22,156 bases of DNA from a virus, in the IMG/VR virus record IMGVR_UViG_3300047678_000011, positions 1-22,156 of that record; one strand, written 5' to 3'. Below, piece after piece: positions 8,383 to 16,411 of the stretch; the first letter of the stretch is position 1; the number at the start of each line of letters is the position of its first letter. The notes below the pieces were generated by a model. That model did not search any database. It saw nothing but the letters and a program-made list of their open reading frames with translations, and was not told the origin of the DNA. A program made the translations under genes and the position numbers.

Positions 8383-8694
8383 TTAGAGGTCTCGGTCCCT
8401 GACGATGTGCCAAGTCAGACTCGGCGCCGTCGCCCCCGTGAGGGACAGCCGACACGGCATCCCCGCCGGGAGATCGAGACCAATGGCCCCGTCTGCGGCA
8501 ATGGTCACCGCCGAGCCACTCTCGTAGACCGGGACGAAGTTCGTGCCATCGGCAGAGGCCTGGACAGCCAGCGTGCCACCGCCCCACGTTCCGCGCACCA
8601 CCAGCACCATCGGACGGCTGGAAGCCGCGTCCTTGCGGGGCTTGACCACCGATGAGGTGGTGTTAGAGGTCAATGTTCCTGTCAGTGCAGCCAT
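8383..8694 (-). CDS. Small beta-rich virion protein
   Basis: A 103-residue protein with an ATG at 8694 ten bases after the preceding stop. AAGGA lies 7 bases upstream. The chain is nearly all beta strands: residues 28-50 (PMVLVVRGTWGGGTLAVQAS), then DGTNFVPVYESGSAVTIAAD and GLDLPAGMPCRLSLTG. The DGTNFVPV segment and overall shape resemble small immunoglobulin-like or jelly-roll proteins found among phage tail and head genes. I assign no exact role; decoration or tail-attachment is possible. It is the first gene of the receptor-recognition region and ends in TAA, with GTG of the next gene touching it. Confidence 0.78.
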   Translation of the reverse strand: MAALTGTLTSNTTSSVVKPRKDAASSRPMVLVVRGTWGGGTLAVQASADGTNFVPVYESGSAVTIAADGAIGLDLPAGMPCRLSLTGATAPSLTWHIVRDRDL

Positions 8695-8704
8695 GTGCGT
8701 TTCC

Positions 8705-10519
8705 TTAGCGTCGTTTGCGCCTGCTTGAGTTCACGCCCAGTACACCGCCAACAGCGTCGGCAGCTTCCGGGTTGAGACCGCCAGAAGCCCTGGCAGCCAT
8801 TCGGGAGGGTTCCGCCATCACGGCATCAGCCACCTCGGGTCCGGCACGCATATAGGCGGACATCACGGGACTGGATACAGCGCGAGTCCCGAGAGACATC
8901 GCCAAGTCAATGGGGTTCGGATTGCGCCCAAGGGACGCCCACGCCCCCCTGGTTGCCGTGCCGGAGTCACCAACGACATCGCCCATCCAGGTCGAAATGC
9001 GAGCGGCGTCAAACCACGGGTCTGGCTTGCCAGACAGAACGTCCTGCGCCCGTGTGTACTGGCCCTTGTAGACCTTGCCAAGCGAGGTATTCAGGGGCGC
9101 CGGGTTGACGTTGCCGCGAGTCACCACGTTAGGGCGCTCCAGGACCTTCAGAGCGCGCCACTGAGCCCGCGCCGTCGCCCAGCGCGAGGACAGGTCGGGA
9201 TTGTTGACTTGGCGCTCTACAACGCCGTCCAGCACGTCCTGCAGCCCTTCGTAAGCCTCGGCGAGTTCTGCCTTGCCCTGCGACCACGCATCCCGCGCCT
9301 TCCTGCCAAAGGCGGAACGCACACGCATCAGCTTTTCGCCGGAAACGCCGACGTTGAAGTCCTGCGCCTCCTGCAAGCGCCGGACAGCCGCCTCTATCTC
9401 TGGATTTGGGGTAACGGTGTCCGTGGCCTCTGCCATCAGGTTGTTGAGTTCGCGTCTCGCTGGGTCATCAACCTTGACCCGGCCAATCTGGTTGCCTACG
9501 GCATCGAGTTCCTCGCCAATCGCCTGCGCCCGTTGACCAAGAACCACCCCGGACAGCTCGTCCACGGGATCGGCGCCTATGCGCTCGGCTGACAGGCGAT
9601 TCAGTGCGACTTGGTTGGTGTCTCTGGCCTGATTCAGCCGCCCGCCAATCCACGGGCTTGAACGGATACCTGCTTCAGCCTGCCGGAGTGCCAGGACATT
9701 CCCCCGCTCGCCGGGGGTGAGCTCCATGCCGAGTTCCTGAGCGCGGTTTACCAGTCGCTGGTATTCAGGACCGACGCGCCCGGAACCACTACCGGCCACC
9801 ATGCGCCCGTAAGTGTCGGCGGCGTCTTGTGCCAGCGTCTGCCCTTGGATCTGAGTGGCGCGAGCCATTGCCGAGGACTCAGCCGAACTGGAGCCGCCGA
9901 CCCTCGCCAGATCCTCGGCGAAGTTCCCGAATCGGTTCCCAAGCGCCCGACCGCCCGCAACGAGTTGACCACCTCCCCACGCCAAAGCAGGAGCCGCAAC
10001 GCCGCCAATGGCAGCGCCGATGCCGGTACTGAGAGCCTGATCCGCCAGACCACCCTCGCCAGCGCCGAACCCCGCCAATGCGCCGGTTTCCAAGCCGCGT
10101 TTCGCAATCTCTCCGTACCCATTGCCACCAGCAATGAACCTGCCGGGTCCAAGCACGCCACCGGCAATGTTCAAGCCCAGCGCCGTCTTCGGGTTGTTGT
10201 CGCGAAACTCAGTGTACAGCCCACGGGTCGCGTCCCGCGCCTCGGCGTAGACCTTCGAGAACGGACGCGGGTCGCCCTTGAGCTTCTGATACCCGGCTAT
10301 CCCAGCGCCCATCACCTCGTCACCGAAGTTCATCAGGCCACCCTGCATGAGTGCTGAAGCGCCACCGGCCAGATTGTCATAGGCAGTCGGGCCTGCCTGC
10401 TCAAGGTAAGCCCCACTGGATTCCTTGGCGAGCATGGCCTGAAGCTCAGCGACGGCACCCGGATTGTTGTCAGCCGTTGCCGCCTCGATGGCCTTCCTGA
10501 TTTGCTCCTCAGTTGGCAT
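8705..10519 (-). CDS. Probable DNA ejection protein, large (P22 gp16 position)
   Basis: A 604-residue protein, close to P22 gp16 (609). Its ATG lies inside the previous gene with an 11-base overlap. Residues 1-40 are charged and helical. Residues 112-192 are a long Gly/Ala-rich, hydrophobic region (for example ALSTGIGAAIGGVAAPALAW), a likely membrane-interacting part. The remainder is a mainly helical, charged region with ENLLAR-type and Arg/Glu-rich heptads and several Trp, then a basic, Gly/Ala-rich end (SSRRKRR). No enzyme motif such as a lysozyme site is visible. As the third and largest of a row of three, it probably helps form the conduit for DNA into the cytoplasm. Family identity is inferred from order, length and composition. 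Confidence 0.72.
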   Translation of the reverse strand: MPTEEQIRKAIEAATADNNPGAVAELQAMLAKESSGAYLEQAGPTAYDNLAGGASALMQGGLMNFGDEVMGAGIAGYQKLKGDPRPFSKVYAEARDATRGLYTEFRDNNPKTALGLNIAGGVLGPGRFIAGGNGYGEIAKRGLETGALAGFGAGEGGLADQALSTGIGAAIGGVAAPALAWGGGQLVAGGRALGNRFGNFAEDLARVGGSSSAESSAMARATQIQGQTLAQDAADTYGRMVAGSGSGRVGPEYQRLVNRAQELGMELTPGERGNVLALRQAEAGIRSSPWIGGRLNQARDTNQVALNRLSAERIGADPVDELSGVVLGQRAQAIGEELDAVGNQIGRVKVDDPARRELNNLMAEATDTVTPNPEIEAAVRRLQEAQDFNVGVSGEKLMRVRSAFGRKARDAWSQGKAELAEAYEGLQDVLDGVVERQVNNPDLSSRWATARAQWRALKVLERPNVVTRGNVNPAPLNTSLGKVYKGQYTRAQDVLSGKPDPWFDAARISTWMGDVVGDSGTATRGAWASLGRNPNPIDLAMSLGTRAVSSPVMSAYMRAGPEVADAVMAEPSRMAARASGGLNPEAADAVGGVLGVNSSRRKRR

Positions 10520-11744
10520 TCAGGTAGTCCTTAGCCGTCTTCTTCCCGCCGTATTCGGGCGGCAGAGGACGAATGTCTGAGGACGAGATGTCCTGATAAG
10601 CCGTCCTGCCAGCATTTATAGACCGCAGCAGAGACTGGCGTCGATTCCTCAGGATCTCCAGATTGGCCGACTTGCGGTTAGTCAGATAGCCACCGACAGA
10701 CCGGAGGGCATCGCCTTCCTTGTCTGACAGCGATCCCTTGAGGTTCTGAGCGTTCGCACTGAGGGTTTGCAGGAACTGGTCGTTAAAGATGCCTCGCAAC
10801 ACCTGAAGGTCGGGGTCCAGTAGCGCGGTCCAGTCGGACACCGCATTAGACTCCGGGCCTGCCTCAACCTTCGCAATTGCTGAATCCAACGAGGCAAGTG
10901 CCTGCTGCTGCGTGTCAACCATCGAGGCCAGCAGGTTTAGGTTCTTGACTTTATCGACTTTCGCCGTCTTGGCGCCCTCTACCGTCGCCTCGCCCGTGGC
11001 CTTAGCCTGGACTGCATCCGGAGCGTTCTGGCCCATGACCGCGCCCATGCCGCCAGCGAAGCCAGTCGCACCCGCCGCCGCAGCCTGACGGCTAATACCA
11101 ACGGGGCTATCAGGGATCGCGCCCATGAACTGCGGGGTGCCGCCTGCCTGCTTGGGCGGCAGCATCCACTGCCCGGTGGAGTAGTCCTGCACGGGGGCGC
11201 CGTAAGCCGCAGGCGCGGCCCGCTTCATGTTCAGATACTGCGACTGCTGATCCGGTGACAACTGGCTGTAGTGGTCCCACTCCTGAATCGCGGAGGGAAT
11301 GCCCGCCATCGCCTTGGATCGCAGCGACTGCGCGAACAGCTCGGGGTTCTGCGTGAAGAACTGCGCTTCCGCGATGTCGGCCTGTGACTGGTAAGGCGAT
11401 GCCTGCGCCTTGGCAAGCTCAGCCTGATACAGGGCGTTATCCAGCGGGTCTTTGCCGCTCCGGTACTTCTCCGCCGCCGTACTTGCCCCGTAGGCCAAGG
11501 CAAACGGCAGGCCAAAGCCCCCCGTGGCAATCGTGGACAGGACCGGGATGGCGATGTCTTGCAGGGCTTGCAGGAAGCCGTACTTCGGTCGCGACAACGC
11601 GCCAGCAGGCGGTGGCGGTTGCTGCCCCCGCTGGTCGAGGACCGGCATACCCATCGGCGGGCCTTGCTGCCCCATCAACTCCCGAGGCGGGCCCATCATC
11701 GGTTGCCCCATCAATTCGCGGGGCGGTCCCATGTACTGGTTCAT
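10509..11744 (-). CDS. Probable DNA ejection protein, middle (P22 gp20 position)
   Basis: A 411-residue protein starting at ATG in an ATGA overlap. Residues 5-25 contain MGPPRELMG twice, at 5-13 and 17-25, in a Met/Pro/Gln-rich, disordered-looking N-terminus that continues to about 50. Residues 57-88 form a hydrophobic stretch (around IAIPVLSTIATGGFGLPFAL) that could enter a membrane. A second Ala/Gly-rich segment lies near 219-238. The C-terminal 170 residues are helical with repeated Leu/Ala/Gln heptads, and the end is basic. P22 gp20 has 471 residues. Size, order and the membrane-active segment fit an ejection protein crossing the host envelope. This is a strong inference, but it rests on no diagnostic motif. 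Confidence 0.72.
   Translation of the reverse strand: MNQYMGPPRELMGQPMMGPPRELMGQQGPPMGMPVLDQRGQQPPPPAGALSRPKYGFLQALQDIAIPVLSTIATGGFGLPFALAYGASTAAEKYRSGKDPLDNALYQAELAKAQASPYQSQADIAEAQFFTQNPELFAQSLRSKAMAGIPSAIQEWDHYSQLSPDQQSQYLNMKRAAPAAYGAPVQDYSTGQWMLPPKQAGGTPQFMGAIPDSPVGISRQAAAAGATGFAGGMGAVMGQNAPDAVQAKATGEATVEGAKTAKVDKVKNLNLLASMVDTQQQALASLDSAIAKVEAGPESNAVSDWTALLDPDLQVLRGIFNDQFLQTLSANAQNLKGSLSDKEGDALRSVGGYLTNRKSANLEILRNRRQSLLRSINAGRTAYQDISSSDIRPLPPEYGGKKTAKDYLNAN
11670..11732 (-). repeat. Two in-frame copies of a 27-base unit encoding MGPPRELMG
   Basis: The copies lie at 11706-11732 and 11670-11696, 36 bases apart, inside the N-terminus of the 411-residue protein. They differ at four bases, all in third codon positions (GGA/GGC, CCC/CCT, CGC/CGG, GAA/GAG), so the nine-residue peptide is identical. 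The pattern suggests the peptide itself is maintained. Confidence 0.9.
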
Positions 11745-12631
11745 TTGCCCCCGAACCCAATATTGGCGCTGACGTTGCTCCCCGAAGTCGTCCCGCCCCA
11801 GTTATTGGCCTGCGTGATCCCCGAAGCCATCTGGAGCAGACGCCACGGCTCATCCACTAACTGCTTCTGGAGGTTCTGGTAGTAATCTCCCCACCCGGAA
11901 AGGTTCTGCGCGCCGGTCTGGCCGAAGTTGTACTGATCGGCCGTGTAACCGAGTCCGGCCTGACCCAAGCCGGCGAGGTTCTGTGCCGCAAACTGCCGCC
12001 CAGAAATGTCGGCCATCTGCCCCTGCTGGTTGTAGTCAGCCGACTGACCGGCGAACCCGAGGCCCTGGTTGTACGCGTCGAAGCGGATCTGGGAACTGAT
12101 GTCTGCCGCCCGGTCGCCATAACCTCTCTGAGCGATCCCCTCGGCTATCCCGCGACGCGATGAGCCGGTATTCCCCGAACCCACCGCCGATGAGGCAATC
12201 CCCGGCATGGTCTGCTCGGTGAGTTGCCGGTAGGGGTCTCTGAGGGACGCCTGCACCATGCCGTCAACCGTGGGGTTGTTCGCCACCTGATTGACGAGGT
12301 TCATGTCGATGCCGTTGGCAAAGGGGTTCTGATACCCGACGCCGTTAGCCACCGTGTTCCCGTAGTAGTTCGCCGCCTGCCCGAGACCGGGGGTTAGCTG
12401 CGCGCCAGCCTGCCCAAACGTGTTAGCGACCTGCCCAGAAAGGTCATAGAGGCTCTGCGCGCCACCGTAAGCCTGAAGCTGCTCGGGAGTGATCTGCGCG
12501 GCGTTAGACCCCTGCCCGAAGAGGTCTTTAACCGCCGGGTAAATGGTGTTCTTGAGAATATTACCCTGCGGCGCCCACGGTTCAGTCGTGGTCTTGCTCT
12601 TGCTCGCGCCAATGCCAAAACTAAATCCCAT
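11741..12631 (-). CDS. Probable DNA ejection protein, small (P22 gp7 position)
   Basis: A 296-residue protein, rich in Gly, Gln, Asn, Ala and Tyr, lacking charged clusters. The N-terminus has WAPQGNILKNTIYPAVKDLF. A central segment, TGSSRRGIAEGIAQRGYGDR, is followed by a helical region DISSQIRFDAYNQGLGF. The C-terminal third is Gly/Ser/Asn-rich. The SSRRG segment recurs in internal virion proteins of podoviruses as I know them. P22 gp7 has 229 residues and comes first of three ejection proteins, as here. AGAGGG lies five bases upstream of the ATG at 12631. The stop overlaps the next start by ATGA. Such proteins are packaged in the head and released into the cell with the DNA; for this protein that is inference from position and composition. 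Confidence 0.7.
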   Translation of the reverse strand: MGFSFGIGASKSKTTTEPWAPQGNILKNTIYPAVKDLFGQGSNAAQITPEQLQAYGGAQSLYDLSGQVANTFGQAGAQLTPGLGQAANYYGNTVANGVGYQNPFANGIDMNLVNQVANNPTVDGMVQASLRDPYRQLTEQTMPGIASSAVGSGNTGSSRRGIAEGIAQRGYGDRAADISSQIRFDAYNQGLGFAGQSADYNQQGQMADISGRQFAAQNLAGLGQAGLGYTADQYNFGQTGAQNLSGWGDYYQNLQKQLVDEPWRLLQMASGITQANNWGGTTSGSNVSANIGFGGK

Positions 12632-12661
12632 GATGCCCTCTCAAATACCACTAAAGCACGG

Positions 12662-12677
12662 CTGTTTGAACCGGATT
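12662..12677 (-). promoter_or_regulatory. 16-base repeated intergenic element, copy 2 (upstream of ejection genes)
   Basis: AATCCGGTTCAAACAG overlaps the final bases of the TAA stop of the 88-residue gene and ends 30 bases before the ATG at 12631. It matches copy 1 at 15 of 16 positions. In the promoter reading, TTCAAA (12670-12665) would be the -35 and TATTTG (12647-12642) the -10, again at 17 bases; neither box is strong. The element heads the group of three ejection-type genes. Function is unknown; alternatives are a transcript-processing site or a protein-binding site. Confidence 0.5.
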
Positions 12678-12942
12678 ACTTCGCCACCCAGCCCGTATTC
12701 CCCGTGCCAGATTCCTTGACGTAGAGGCTCGTCCCCGCGCCACCATCAGTCCGGCGGAAGAGCGAACCCACCGGGGCCGTCACCACGCCTTCTGGCGTCC
12801 CATCCCCGAAAGAGATGCCGAGATCCGACAGCAGCACCAGCAGGGCTTGTTCAATCTGCACGAACTCGCCGTTTACCCACCGCGTCAGGTCGGGGAGCGT
12901 CTTTGGGCTTGCCGAACTGGAGCGGTAGGGGAAGGTCTTCAC
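12676..12942 (-). CDS. Short tail protein with a spike-like C-terminal module
   Basis: An 88-residue protein starting at GTG inside a GTGA overlap with the nozzle gene. The N-terminal half forms a helix (LTRWVNGEFVQIEQALLVLL) of the kind found at the base of fibres. The C-terminal half contains GTPEGVVTAPVGSLFRRTDG and then SLYVKESGTGNTGW. This beta-rich ending occurs at the ends of many phage spike and fibre proteins. Here it stands alone as a small protein. It occupies the slot where P22 encodes the tail needle (gp26, 233 residues) and gp14, so it could be a reduced tip component. Its stop opens the second long gap in the window. Confidence 0.75.
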   Translation of the reverse strand: MKTFPYRSSSASPKTLPDLTRWVNGEFVQIEQALLVLLSDLGISFGDGTPEGVVTAPVGSLFRRTDGGAGTSLYVKESGTGNTGWVAK

Positions 12943-14573
12943 CGGCCACCGTCCTGAACGTCGATCTCAACGCCGGTCAGTTCCCAGCTCACGCTCGTCG
13001 CCGCGCCCTCCCACTCACCGATTCGGTAACCGACGTACTTTCCCGTCAGCCGGGTGTCGATCTTGTAAGCCTCGGCGTCGTTGAGGTCGAAAGCCTGGGG
13101 GTCGTCCCACAGGTATTCACCATTGGGCGTCTGCGCGGCACCAATCTGGACCTGCACCACGCCGGACCCGCGCATCTGGGGATACAGACCACGGATGAAC
13201 AGGGACCGAGCAGCGGGAGACCCGAGATTCTCAAGATCCAGTCCGGTCCTCTCGACATAAGCGTAATACGGGGCTGTTGCTGTCCGCGTGGCGTTGACGT
13301 ACTGCGTGCCGTACTCGAGCAGCGCCCCGGTGGTGAATCCGGTGAATGAATTGTCAAAGATCGGCTCACCCTCAGCCGTCACCATGAACAACCGCCTGCG
13401 CGGGTCAGAGGCCCCGAGAGAATCAGCCGTCCACGGTGCGGAATCTATGGGGATGGCAGCTTCTGGACTGCTGAACCGGAGGAGGCCTGTGGTCGGTTGC
13501 GGGCTCTCGGCGATACACGCCACCCACGGCAGATCCCTGAAGTTCCAGGTGTTGGTGATCCAGTTCCAGATGCACGCCCGGTTCGGACTCGACGCCCCAT
13601 TCCTGGGGTAGTAAATCAGGATCTCATTCGCTGCCAGATTGGCAGAAACCCTGACCTTGGACAGGTCGCTGATCTCCGAGAATAGCTGGCGCTCGATCCT
13701 GCCGGCGGCGATGCGGGTATTGCTGTTGCCGTCGTGAACAAAGACCGCTTCATCAGCGACAACAAAGTGCTGATTCTCAAACTGCACCACGCAGTCCTGA
13801 TTCAGGCACCCCCACGGCCAGAGCCTGCGGGTGTCGAAGATGTACGCCCCGCCCACAAACCGCGCCGCGTAGGTCGCCCGCTGCGCGTAGATGATGAAGT
13901 CGTTCCCCAGCGGCTCGCCGTTAACGAGGATGCCGTCCGAGGCGCTGACGGTGTTCGTTCCCGCCAGATTCGTGGGGTCGGCGTAGTCCCACGACATCGG
14001 GAAGGCGTTTGGTTCCGCCTCGTCAGACCAGTAGAACGAGTACGGGGCGTCAGTGACGCCGATTGCCATCAGGAAGGAGCCAAAGCCACGAATGACCTTG
14101 ACGCTCCCACCGGGAGAGGTCGCCGCACCCCAGCCGGGGATTTGCCGAAAGACCGACCCGTCTTTACTGGAGGTCGCTGAGTTCCACGAATACAGCGGGT
14201 AGTCGGTGCCGTTGTTCAGGACGCAGTAGTCCCCGAATGTCGTGGACTGCCCGATGCGGCTGGTGGTCAACGTGGTGGCGGCGCCAGCCTGATTCTGGAG
14301 AGCCGCCGTGAGCATGATCCCGCTTTCGAGTACCTGCACGGTCTCGGTCATCAGCACGGCAATCCGCTGAATACCACCACTCAGCCACGGCTGCATCCAG
14401 GTCGGGAAGTCGTCGGCAATGGTATTGACCAGCCGGTAACCGCCGGACTTCTTGGCCTTGCCGTCCCTGAATGAAACCGCCTCAGCAACCGAAAAAGCCT
14501 GAGAAGGCAGGTCGTGCGGTGCCATGTCGGATACCATCCCCGCCGTGCCCAACTTGTCGAGTTTCAGGATCAC
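12939..14573 (-). CDS. Probable tail nozzle / DNA stabilisation protein, P22 gp10-like
   Basis: A 544-residue, beta-rich protein with repeated aromatic strands, for example SGGIQRIAVLMTETVQVLES, SFLMAIGVTDAPYSFYWSD and EILIYYPRNG, consistent with a propeller-type nozzle subunit. Segments such as NGTDYPLYSWNS and WSDEAEPNAFPMSWDYADP resemble phage nozzle proteins, and a C-terminal domain of about 170 residues follows. Start GTG at 14573 directly follows the TAA of the collar gene. P22 gp10 has 472 residues and lies after gp4, the same relative place. The C-terminal part (ARSLFIRGLYPQMRGSGVVQ) looks like an appended beta-sandwich. Function is inferred from order, size and strand pattern; I see no diagnostic motif. 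Confidence 0.68.
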   Translation of the reverse strand: MILKLDKLGTAGMVSDMAPHDLPSQAFSVAEAVSFRDGKAKKSGGYRLVNTIADDFPTWMQPWLSGGIQRIAVLMTETVQVLESGIMLTAALQNQAGAATTLTTSRIGQSTTFGDYCVLNNGTDYPLYSWNSATSSKDGSVFRQIPGWGAATSPGGSVKVIRGFGSFLMAIGVTDAPYSFYWSDEAEPNAFPMSWDYADPTNLAGTNTVSASDGILVNGEPLGNDFIIYAQRATYAARFVGGAYIFDTRRLWPWGCLNQDCVVQFENQHFVVADEAVFVHDGNSNTRIAAGRIERQLFSEISDLSKVRVSANLAANEILIYYPRNGASSPNRACIWNWITNTWNFRDLPWVACIAESPQPTTGLLRFSSPEAAIPIDSAPWTADSLGASDPRRRLFMVTAEGEPIFDNSFTGFTTGALLEYGTQYVNATRTATAPYYAYVERTGLDLENLGSPAARSLFIRGLYPQMRGSGVVQVQIGAAQTPNGEYLWDDPQAFDLNDAEAYKIDTRLTGKYVGYRIGEWEGAATSVSWELTGVEIDVQDGGR

Positions 14574-15311
14574 TTACCCGGCGCAGAAGCAGATGTAAGC
14601 CAGGATGTAGTGAACAGGAAGGACGCCGTAGACGCTGTGCGTGTGCGAGGCTTCAGTGCCGAGAGCGTGGTTGTGCGACCCACCGCCGCCGACTTCCTCG
14701 ATATACGGCGCGCTGCCCGTAGCAAATGCGGCAGTTGCGATATTGTCCCGAAGAATGGCCGTAGTGCCGCCGGGACTGTTTGCCCCCGTGTAGATGCGGT
14801 GCCCGTGGGCAGGGATCTGGGCGAGGGTCAGAGTCACCGCGTCAATCGTGTGCGTGTGACCCCCGGCATTCGACACTGAAATACTCTCGGCCACCGCCCG
14901 CGTCCCCGAGAAGCCCGTGGGCTGACCCAAGACAAAGCGGCTGCGAAGATCGGGAGTGACCACCGCGTTGTACGTCCCGCCGTCACACAGCCGCCAGCCG
15001 GTGGGAATAGCCCCAGAATTGTGGTTCCACATCAGGATCGAGCCCTTGGGGACCACAGTGGCCGCTGCCGCCCCGCCGATGGTCGTGTAACCGTGGGGGT
15101 CCAGGGTGTTCTTGACCGCCGTCCGCGCCGTCACAATGTCCGCAGGCAGGTTGTTGATCGCCGTGTGCGTCAACGTCACCGCGCCCGTGACAGCGGGGAA
15201 GGAAGCCTTTAACGCCCCCTTGAGACTCCTGATCGAGTCGTCAAAGGTGCTCAGGTACGCCGTCCCTGGAGGGGATAGGGGGTCTAGTTGGCCAATGTAA
15301 CTCTCAGCCAT
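14574..15311 (-). CDS. Tail-collar-domain protein (probable tail fibre or needle-like tip)
   Basis: A 245-residue protein. The N-terminal 85 residues contain a helical segment and a short beta-rich region with DPHGYTTIGGAAA. From residue 88 follows a classical collar-like domain: PKGSILMW, IPTGWRLCDGG, VTPDLRSRFVLGQ, LTLAQIPAHGH, and the hydrophobic end LPVHYILAYICF. Four His-x-His pairs occur at residues 152-154, 169-171, 213-215 and 223-225. In trimeric phage fibres, such pairs can bind metal along the axis; that is family knowledge, and here it is inference. The ATG overlaps the adaptor stop by 8 bases. The gene lies between adaptor and nozzle, an unusual place for a fibre-type domain. A role at the tail tip, as plug or needle, or in receptor contact, is possible. 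Confidence 0.82.
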   Translation of the reverse strand: MAESYIGQLDPLSPPGTAYLSTFDDSIRSLKGALKASFPAVTGAVTLTHTAINNLPADIVTARTAVKNTLDPHGYTTIGGAAAATVVPKGSILMWNHNSGAIPTGWRLCDGGTYNAVVTPDLRSRFVLGQPTGFSGTRAVAESISVSNAGGHTHTIDAVTLTLAQIPAHGHRIYTGANSPGGTTAILRDNIATAAFATGSAPYIEEVGGGGSHNHALGTEASHTHSVYGVLPVHYILAYICFCAG

Positions 15312-15993
15312 ACACCGTCCTCTGCACCAGACTCGACCCCGACAATTCCGCCCGGTTGCCGCGTTCCTGCAAGAGCTGGAGTTCCGCAGAAAACCGCTCG
15401 TCCATCTGTTTGGCGTCGTCGGGCAGTCTCAGGAATAACGCCGCCTCCGACAGTGCCCCGTACAGGAACATATCGGGGCAGGTGGCAAACACCCGGTTCG
15501 TCCCGGCGTCCGAAAGGAAGGCGGGCGTGGCCCAGTACGTCATTCGCACGAAGTACGTCCCCGTGATGGGGGTAATCAACAGCGTGTTGTTGTCGCGGGC
15601 GAAATACTGGGGGACGCCACCGCACTGGACCGTCGAAAGAATGCCGTTCATGGTCTCGACCGAGGTCCGGCGGATCTGCGGTTGTCGGCCACCGTAAGAC
15701 AGGTCAGGCGGGGGCGTCTCGGTCTCAAAGGCGCAATACGACCAGATGTCCTTGATCTCCAGCAGGTCGCTTGGGAGCATCGGCTGGTCGTCGCAGCAGC
15801 CGATCAGGAAGTCCTTGGGGATGACCGCGCCGTTGTAATCGGCGGTCGTGACTTCCATCTCAGGAATACGCAAGGCCCGGTAAGCCCGGCGTTCAGCCGC
15901 TCGGATGAACCCAGCCGCTCGGGCGTCGGTTACCTTGCTGTGGTTGGCCCAGTCCCTGACCGCCGCGACTAGATCGGTGTAGGTGTCCAGCAC
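15304..15993 (-). CDS. Head-tail adaptor, P22 gp4-like family
   Basis: A 229-residue protein that would form the ring below the portal and help close the filled head. The N-terminal MLDTYTDLVAAVRDWANHSK, with DARAAGFIRAAERRAYRALR following, is typical of the phage adaptor family: a helical bundle starting with a tyrosine-threonine loop and a helix carrying E-R-R. The central part is beta-rich, containing DLLEIKDIWS and NNTLLITPITGTYFVRMTYW. The C-terminal half has helices with PDMFLYGALSEAALFL and a region rich in Glu/Leu. The start is GTG at 15993, one base after the preceding TGA. P22 gp4 is shorter (166 residues), but many related adaptors are about 200-230. Position after the coat gene and before the nozzle agrees. 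Confidence 0.82.
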   Translation of the reverse strand: MLDTYTDLVAAVRDWANHSKVTDARAAGFIRAAERRAYRALRIPEMEVTTADYNGAVIPKDFLIGCCDDQPMLPSDLLEIKDIWSYCAFETETPPPDLSYGGRQPQIRRTSVETMNGILSTVQCGGVPQYFARDNNTLLITPITGTYFVRMTYWATPAFLSDAGTNRVFATCPDMFLYGALSEAALFLRLPDDAKQMDERFSAELQLLQERGNRAELSGSSLVQRTVYG

Positions 15994-15994
15994 G

Positions 15995-16411
15995 TCAAGA
16001 CACCGAGCGCACGGAGTTCGGCTTCAGGTTGAAGCGCTTCTCCGTGGTCTTCAGCTTCGGTGTTTCGAGTTCGATAATGCGTTCCAGCCGCCGCAGTTCG
16101 GCCTGCGTGGGCGCCTGCCAGTCGTTGCGACCAAGGCAGTTGATGGGGTCAATGCCGTACTTCACGGCCAGTGCCCGCATGGTGGTGAGTGGAATGCGCG
16201 CCACTGGGACGAAATCCGCTCCGCGTCGCTGCCCCAGGTACTGCTCTTTGTGTCGGCGGGCTTCAGCCGTCGCCACAGCCTCAGCGACGTTGGCGGTCTC
16301 GTTGATGTGCAGGACCACACCGCCGCTCTCTGGACGCTCCAGGTGGTAGCGGTTGGTGTCGAGAGTCACCGGGGGCAGTTGCCCACCCCCGGTGTTGTTC
16401 TCAGAGGCCAC
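15995..16411 (-). CDS. Unknown protein between capsid and adaptor
   Basis: A 138-residue protein whose GTG start abuts the capsid TAA with no intervening base (TAAGTG), so expression probably depends on termination of capsid translation. The N-terminus is flexible and Gly/Pro-rich with a TLDTNRYHLERPESGGVVLH segment. The middle is helical, and the C-terminal third (QAELRRLERIIELETPKL) looks like an amphipathic helix. No family is recognised. Its place between coat and gp4-like adaptor suggests a head-associated or head-completion protein; no motif proves it. The overlap of only one base on the far side (TGACGTG) supports it as part of one translational unit. Confidence 0.78.
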   Translation of the reverse strand: MASENNTGGGQLPPVTLDTNRYHLERPESGGVVLHINETANVAEAVATAEARRHKEQYLGQRRGADFVPVARIPLTTMRALAVKYGIDPINCLGRNDWQAPTQAELRRLERIIELETPKLKTTEKRFNLKPNSVRSVS

